From Streptomyces sp. R33 (lineage in GTDB: Bacteria > Actinomycetota > Actinomycetes > Streptomycetales > Streptomycetaceae), in NCBI RefSeq assembly GCF_041200175.1, contig NZ_CP165727.1, forward strand, positions 6,823,501 through 6,887,500: a stretch of DNA of 64,000 nucleotides, given 5' to 3'. The notes under the pieces are model-generated. The model was given only the letters and a program-made list of their open reading frames with translations, was not told the DNA's origin and did not search any database. Position numbers and translations under genes: made by a program. Positions 63,671 through 64,000 of the stretch are shown here, piece by piece. The number at the start of each line of letters is the position of its first letter. Position 1 is the first letter of the stretch.

Positions 63671-64000
63671 ATGTCTCTGAACGTCAAGGAACGCCGCAAC
63701 AAGGGCGGTACCGTCCTCGTCGCCACCGGCGAGATCAACAGTGAGACCTCCGGACAGCTGCTGCAGGCCCTGCTGCCGCTGGTCCGCGAGGGCCGGCCGC
63801 TGCGCATCGACCTCACGGCCGTCACGTACGTGTCCAGCGCGGGCCTGCGCACCCTGCTCGTCGTCTACCGCGAGGCCCAGCACGCCGGGGTCGCGGTCAC
63901 CCTGTACGGGGTGAGCGAGGAAGTCCGGTTCGTCATGTCGGCCACCGGCTTCCTCGACTTCTTCGAGAGCGGTGAGGCGGCGGCCGCGGAGTCCAAGTCC
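63671..64000 (+). CDS. STAS-domain anti-sigma-factor antagonist (SpoIIAA/RsbV-like), 3' end beyond the window
   Basis: 110 residues seen, running off the window. STAS fold: VLVATGEINSETSGQLLQALLPL, then LRIDLTAVTYVSSAGLRTLLVV with the phospho-acceptor Ser (about residue 56; the SpoIIAA Ser58 position). It ends in an acidic Ala-rich tail. Partner-switching antagonists free a sigma factor or other target by sequestering an anti-sigma kinase when unphosphorylated. A kinase or PP2C phosphatase would be expected downstream. It is 41 bases after the epimerase gene, so it is probably in the same operon. Confidence 0.88.
   Translation, partial: MSLNVKERRNKGGTVLVATGEINSETSGQLLQALLPLVREGRPLRIDLTAVTYVSSAGLRTLLVVYREAQHAGVAVTLYGVSEEVRFVMSATGFLDFFESGEAAAAESKS

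Overview
The window is chromosomal DNA from a Streptomyces (or very close relative). The evidence is the very high G+C, frequent GTG/TTG starts with 1-8 bp start/stop overlaps, BldD, sIHF, the zinc-ribbon-free ribosomal protein S4, and a gene order (rpsD-alaS-aro-efp-nusB-bldD-pyr-sIHF-gmk-rpoZ-coaBC-metK-priA-fmt-rsmB-rpe) that I recall from memory as the conserved Streptomyces core. No tRNA, rRNA, CRISPR array, prophage or transposase gene was recognised.

Layout. Positions 1-2734 (minus) hold an ABC exporter (ATPase, permease) followed by a truncated sensor kinase. It is divergent from a VKOR-family oxidoreductase, and a 20-bp palindrome lies between them. Then come rarA (+), an FBH1/UvrD-like helicase and a HugZ/DUF2470-like protein (both -), the latter with a DmdR/IdeR-type iron box in the gap to rpsD. 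A regulator-like NB-ARC/TPR protein (-) precedes two small envelope proteins, alaS, ruvX, mltG and aroE. Next are the overlapping aroC-aroK-aroB-aroQ genes, a P-loop protein, an M24-family protein with altered metal ligands, efp and nusB. bldD (-) has an ideal BldD box upstream. The pyrimidine operon pyrR-pyrB-pyrC-(PH-like membrane protein)-carA-carB-pyrD-pyrF follows, with a PyrR-type RNA loop at the pyrR ribosome binding site. Then sIHF, gmk, rpoZ, coaBC, metK, a helicase-dead priA, an HTH protein (-), fmt and rsmB complete the core block.

Between rsmB and the next intact gene (44845-47001) there is no intact gene. This stretch holds a frameshifted C-terminal remnant of a serine hydrolase and a large imperfect palindrome of about 1.5 kb (about 45290-46820). 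The arms carry 47-49 bp tandem repeats and, in opposite orientations, a compact three-hairpin element whose two copies differ in ways that preserve the fold. After it come an MFS exporter (-), rpe, a SorC-type sugar-sensing regulator, a small conserved protein, a lipoprotein RNase with an overlapping barstar gene, an ABM-domain protein with a group II truncated haemoglobin, a conserved hypothetical, and a response-regulator/thioredoxin-reductase-like fusion paired with a UBP zinc finger.

From 55233 to the right edge lies one tightly packed (+) operon that I cannot match to a named pathway: DJ-1/PfpI protein, ThDP enzyme, three SnoaL/NTF2-like proteins, GMC oxidoreductase, second DJ-1/PfpI protein, VOC protein, an extended AGE-family epimerase, and a STAS anti-sigma-factor antagonist running to the edge. 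This operon and the palindrome are the two places most likely to hold something undescribed.
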